From Sipunculus nudus (Eukaryota; Annelida; Sipuncula; Golfingiida; Sipunculidae), in assembly GCA_026874595.1 (NCBI GenBank), contig CM049316.1:62417176-62481175 (forward strand): a stretch of 64,000 nucleotides of DNA, read 5' to 3'. A model generated the notes under the pieces. It ran no database searches, was not told where the DNA came from, and was given only the letters and a program-made list of their open reading frames with translations. The position numbers and the translations under genes were made by a program. The first letter of the stretch is position 1; each line of letters begins with the position of its first letter. Below are positions 59,725-64,000 of this stretch, one piece after another.

Positions 59725-61228
59725 ATATATGTAACTTTTTATCTCAGCGATCAACAAATCACAAGGCATGATATATGGTATAAACTGTCCTTTATTTAAT
59801 GATGAAAAAGTATACAGTTGTTCAAACCAAAAAATATGGAAACTACTATTTATATTTCATTCTGCATGTGACCCTTCACTATAGGTGAGTCCATAATTTT
59901 ATATAAAAATGGTTGCGCAGCCCTTTAAGATAACTTGATCTTGTGCCCATATACATATTCATGAGCCCAATGAATACAACTCAGTCCTATTTATACATTA
60001 GCTTGGCACGCAGCGAGACTGTGGAACGGTGAATTTTGGCGATCTCAGGAAACGCACGTTTTCTCCAGTGTCATTGGAAAAGGATCAATTGGCATGTCAA
60101 ATTAAATCATCAGGGGAAAAATTATATACAATTGGTGCCTGCATGTGGATACCATACAAAACCCGTTCACGAAGCCTATACTAATGTGTGCACAACATTG
60201 TGAGCAGTGGGTCCACTGTTATTTTGTTTACCCCAATTGTTTCAACGTGAAAAGATTTTGAGCAAGTATATATACATTTTCCCTTGACGGCTTTAAATTT
60301 GTTTTAAGCATATTTAACATGTCCATTCTAATGTTAAACCGCTCATTGGTATAGAACGCAAGCGAAGACATCCTGTCAAATATTTTATGCTGAAAAAAAT
60401 AATATAAGCTGCAATGAAGGAATGAAGTATAGGCCTTATTAACTATTCAAAACCATATAGTTCTATTAATATATCAATAGTAATTCAATGACATTATTTT
60501 CTGAGAAAACAGTCTATTGTTTAACAACATCTGAACCCTTGAAGGTCAATTGTTATGAAGGTCAAGGTCATTGGTCACATACTCACACAAGTAGCCTACA
60601 ATTTAAAAGCTGTTGATTGGTTATTAAATAGATAGTCTTAAAACATGTATCTATGAAAGTCAGGCTGGCAACCCATAAGAGACACCATGCACTTGACCAC
60701 AAGATTCAGAAACCAAGAAGGTTGCAATTAAGATCTAAAAGTTTTTACATCTCATACAATCTTTTAATGACTCATCACCTTTAGTTTCAAATAGTATGAT
60801 AATATATAACTTTAAGAATATAATCCCCAAATTTCAATGGGCACCTACTGGTAGAACTTATTATAGATGGTAAAACGTTAGTAAAGTTTTAACAAAAAAG
60901 TTATAAACAAATATTATACAATAAATTACCGGACCACAAAGGTCATCAAAATAAAATTGAAACAAATTCCATTGTGTTCTAGACATGTAGTTTGAAATAT
61001 TTTACAAGATGTTAATGGTAAAAAAAAATAAATGGAAAAATGAACATGCAGGAGAGCAATAAAAACGGGGCAAATTCAAAATCAAGATCTGCATTTGAAT
61101 ATTAAGGACCCAACCTATATTAAAGTTATTCTGCTATAGACAATCCTTCGTCGAAATGTAAACATATTTATATATACACGATAACACGAAAAAAAAACCG
61201 GTCGAAGACAGGCATTACAATATTAGCC
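58400..61228. other. AT-rich intergenic sequence
   Basis: Holds (CA)n at 59,695-59,722 and a short 'gaaggtcaattgttatgaag' plus 'gtcaaggtca' fragment (60,540-60,575) like the hairpin-tailed repeats. No gene supported. Confidence 0.45.
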
Positions 61229-61330
61229 CAAAGGGAAATCTCGCCTTCGTTGGCAATAGGCCATGCCTTTCAGCAGATCATGAATGTATTAAGTAATGGA
61301 TATCCCGAGTCACAATATAAAACATATGTT
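61229..61330 (+). repeat. Partial copy of the 61.8-kb foldback terminus
   Basis: 'gcctttcagcagatcatgaa' and 'tcccgagtcacaatataa' match the arm at 61,830-61,905. Confidence 0.7.
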
Positions 61331-61594
61331 TTAAAGTATCTCCTGTATATCTATTGCAAGAATCATCCAGCTACGGGGCTGAAAATTTACAGTCCAAATT
61401 CATTAAAAGTAGATCAGACCCTCAGTCATTTTTTATGGAAAATATTCATATAAACCTGCATATATATCAGTTTATGTCTGTCTAAACTGATCGACTATAT
61501 ATATAAAGGTATCAAAACAGACGGACTCTAAATAAATACTAATATGAGTTGATGTCCAGGGTCCCATCCAATTCCTGCGTATATAATATACAAT

Positions 61595-61775
61595 TTACGT
61601 GCCTCGACTAATTGGTTAGTCTAGCTGGCTCCTGTTATCTAGAATAATTGCTTCGTCTGCCCGACTAACCTGATCGTTCAGCTGACGAACCAAGTAAGTC
61701 AGCTGGACTAACCTGCTACTCGCTGAAGGCCCCGGCAAGGGACTAACTTAAGTTAGTCATGGTGACTAACTTAGA
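61595..61775. repeat. GACTAAC word cluster
   Basis: GACTAA or its complement TTAGTC occurs about nine times, including the palindrome GACTAACTTAAGTTAGTC near 61,742-61,759. Meaning unknown. Confidence 0.55.
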
Positions 61776-61800
61776 TTTTCGGTGCTTGTAACTCCTTCAT

Positions 61801-62681
61801 AAAAGGGGTCTCTCGCCTTTGTGGACCTGTTGTCACGCCTTTCAGCAGACCATGAATGTAATAAGTTATGGTTGTCCTGAGTCACACTATATATAACGCA
61901 AGCGAAAGAATTGACTGAATTCATATCACTTCTCTCAATGGATATCCTTTAACGCAGACATTTATCGCGGAGTTTAAATAATTCAAGCAAGGGTTAAGGA
62001 TTAAGATATTAATTGTTATTGCAAAATAACTACTGATTAATGCACAAGGAGCAAAGCTTTTTTTTTTGTTATAAACTGGTTTCTAAAGCGGGGATTCTCC
62101 TCGACGGGCACACCCCTATAACACATGCATATATTACCTCCACGGCTGGTGCACACCTTGCCCCCCCCCCCCCCCGAATTGAATTCGGTTCTTAAAACAT
62201 CACTAATAACGTGCTTTATAATTTGATATTTAAAATTTTAGGGGAGGTTTAATATGGTACATTTTATACCTTGTTGCAAGGGCGCATGTGTGTTGCAAAA
62301 GAAAATTGAGGCAAAAGGTCAATTTTATGCTTTCGATGACCTAGCCTCTTTGCAAATTGATTACCAATACCATATACATATACGGTTATATTTACTCGTG
62401 TATTTTCGGACCTACATATATGATTCAGGAACAAAACCAACTATTCATGGCATACATGCAGTCTTTTTCAATTTAAAATTTACGAAATATCTTTTATTCA
62501 TGTAACGTTCAACCTATAAGTCATTCTCCTCAAAGGATATCCATTGAGAGTATAGTGATATGAATTCAGTCAGTTCTTTCGCTTGCTTTATATAGTGTGA
62601 CTCAGGACAACCATGACTTAATACGTTCATGGTCTGCTAAAAGCCATGACAACAGGTCCACGAAGGCGAGAGACCCCTTTT
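61801..62681. mobile_element. Foldback/MITE-like element with ~150-bp inverted termini
   Basis: The left arm (61,801-61,951) starts AAAAGGGGTCTCTCGCC and the right arm (62,532-62,681) ends GGCGAGAGACCCCTTTT. They pair along ~150 bases ('gcaagcgaaagaatt', 'gactgaattcatatcac', 'aatggatatccttt'). The spacer has an 83-codon frame without recognisable features. No target duplication seen. Confidence 0.82.
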
Positions 62682-62689
62682 AAACAATG

Positions 62690-64000
62690 CTGTAGAACAG
62701 TTTAAAAAGATTATCATGTCACATTATCAGTACTTTTTATATTTTATTCATATCTGAGAGACATTGGTATTTGAGGTTATTTGCAATCCAAAAACATTTT
62801 TCGCATTTTTCTACAATATAACATGCCCCCCCCGGTTTATAAAGAGTGGAGGGAGGGGGAGGAGGGCATGTTCCGACTGTCCCCAACCTAATTGCGCCCA
62901 TGCTTTCCAGCTTAATTCGATATCGTGCATAGTAATTTCATTTGATATATACAGTAAGACAATACAAAAGCAAATAAAAACATCATTTATACAATTTTAC
63001 ACATATCTCTCAAAATATAAAAAGCTTAATTCAAAGTGTCCAAGTTATCATTTCTTAAACCCTTCGTAACAATATTGTATATTTACCAAGGAAACTTAAA
63101 ATGACCATTTCAAAAGTTGATATCAAATGCCCATCTGAGTGAAATCTTCCAATTATTTTTCAACCAATACCCCTCAGGTCATTTTAGCTCTATTCAGTTT
63201 CAAACATTATTCCTCCTCTGCAAATGGTAAAAGAAGTCTACAACCTCTGCAAATGGTAAAGGAAGTCTACAAAGAATTGTCCATTTTCGTTAAATAATGG
63301 GAGATATTTAAATCTACATTTATAGTCAAGTTAAAGAGCCCATTATATAAGGAGCATGATTATTTATATGCAGTTGAGAGACTGAAAGGGTTCTTCATCA
63401 TGTTTTTTTAAACAATCTCTTCGGGTATAAATCGTGCACATTTACTGTAACGAAGGAATACAAATACACCGTTCACCTTTACATAAGCGTTTTGGCATTT
63501 AGTGCAGTTACTTTCGAAACGGCGAGGTCCGTAGTACATGCTACTTTTGCTGCTAGGTTAATCCGATATTACCCGGAAGTATCCAAGGTATAGGACATCG
63601 TTTATATATGAAACGAGAGCGAACAGCTCCCCCTCCTCCATGCACGCTGAAAGAATTGTTTTCAGAAAAAAATGCCTTTATTCCATCTATATGTAAAATA
63701 TAAAGAAGCATATATAAAGTTCAATGACCGAGCGTTCATGCGGAAATCATTTTTAAATGGTTTGCCTCGGCAGATTATTCTCCATTGGAAAGAATATTTA
63801 TGGACATAAGTGTAGATGGATAAAAGTCTGTGATATATAGGAAGATATAGGAATATAGAAATAATATAGCGGAGGAAAGGAGAAAGAAGAGATTTCATTG
63901 TGGTGCTGGTGCGTTGGCATGTTTTCAGTCAAAGTGCCTTCTAATTTTTTTCTCCGTTATTTTTTACACTTTTTTTTATTGGACGCTCCATACAGATAAT
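62690..64000. other. AT-rich sequence to the window end, nothing recognised
   Basis: A short tandem repeat of 'ctctgcaaatggtaaa' with 'gaagtctaca' lies at 63,218-63,271. No coding exon supported. Confidence 0.45.

Noticed and set aside
62254-62505. 83-codon frame inside the 61.8-kb foldback
   Set aside because: No recognisable domain, no splice or promoter logic, and located in the spacer of a non-autonomous element.

Overview
The window is nuclear DNA from a marine invertebrate, most likely a bivalve or other lophotrochozoan. The evidence is small exons in long AT-rich introns with GT-AG borders, a metazoan-type MPPE1 gene, a FLYWCH/PHD/MULE transposase of a kind I associate with bivalve genomes (from memory), and very dense young repeats. 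I saw no rRNA, tRNA, CRISPR array, operon or LTR retrotransposon.

Region 1, 1-31.9 kb. One complete host gene can be rebuilt exon by exon on the minus strand: MPPE1/PGAP5, a metallophosphoesterase that remodels GPI anchors. It has eight coding exons between 28,929 and 7,440 and encodes 376 aa. All splice sites are GT-AG, all phases agree, and every metal-binding motif is present. Its introns and flanks hold tandem-core repeats that each end in a strong hairpin (six families), a TA-flanked element with a natural empty site in the same window, a TTA-flanked MITE beside the last acceptor, a foldback element, and a MITE with a 9-bp duplication. Two duplicated candidate 5' exons and a CpG-rich promoter-like block lie upstream.

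Region 2, 32-37.4 kb. AT-rich intergenic DNA with little I can interpret.

Region 3, 37,436-57,942. Two MULE DNA transposons of the same family are nested in opposite orientation. The outer copy is bordered by CACTCAATA on both sides. The inner copy (39,292-49,888) is bordered by TTTCCCTAA on both sides. The inner copy carries a seven-exon gene with FLYWCH and MULE transposase domains, all three DDE residues and one apparent +1 frameshift. The outer copy lacks that 6-kb gene body but has a PHD-finger exon on its own coding strand, plus a decayed non-LTR retrotransposon. Because the two copies face opposite ways, their ~3.3-kb 'B' ends look like one huge inverted repeat. All four ends carry arrays of a TCGTTTCGTAC motif.

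Region 4, 58-64 kb. A short first coding exon of an unknown minus-strand gene sits just outside the transposon with a CpG-rich upstream region. A foldback element lies at 61.8-62.7 kb, and the rest is unannotatable AT-rich sequence.
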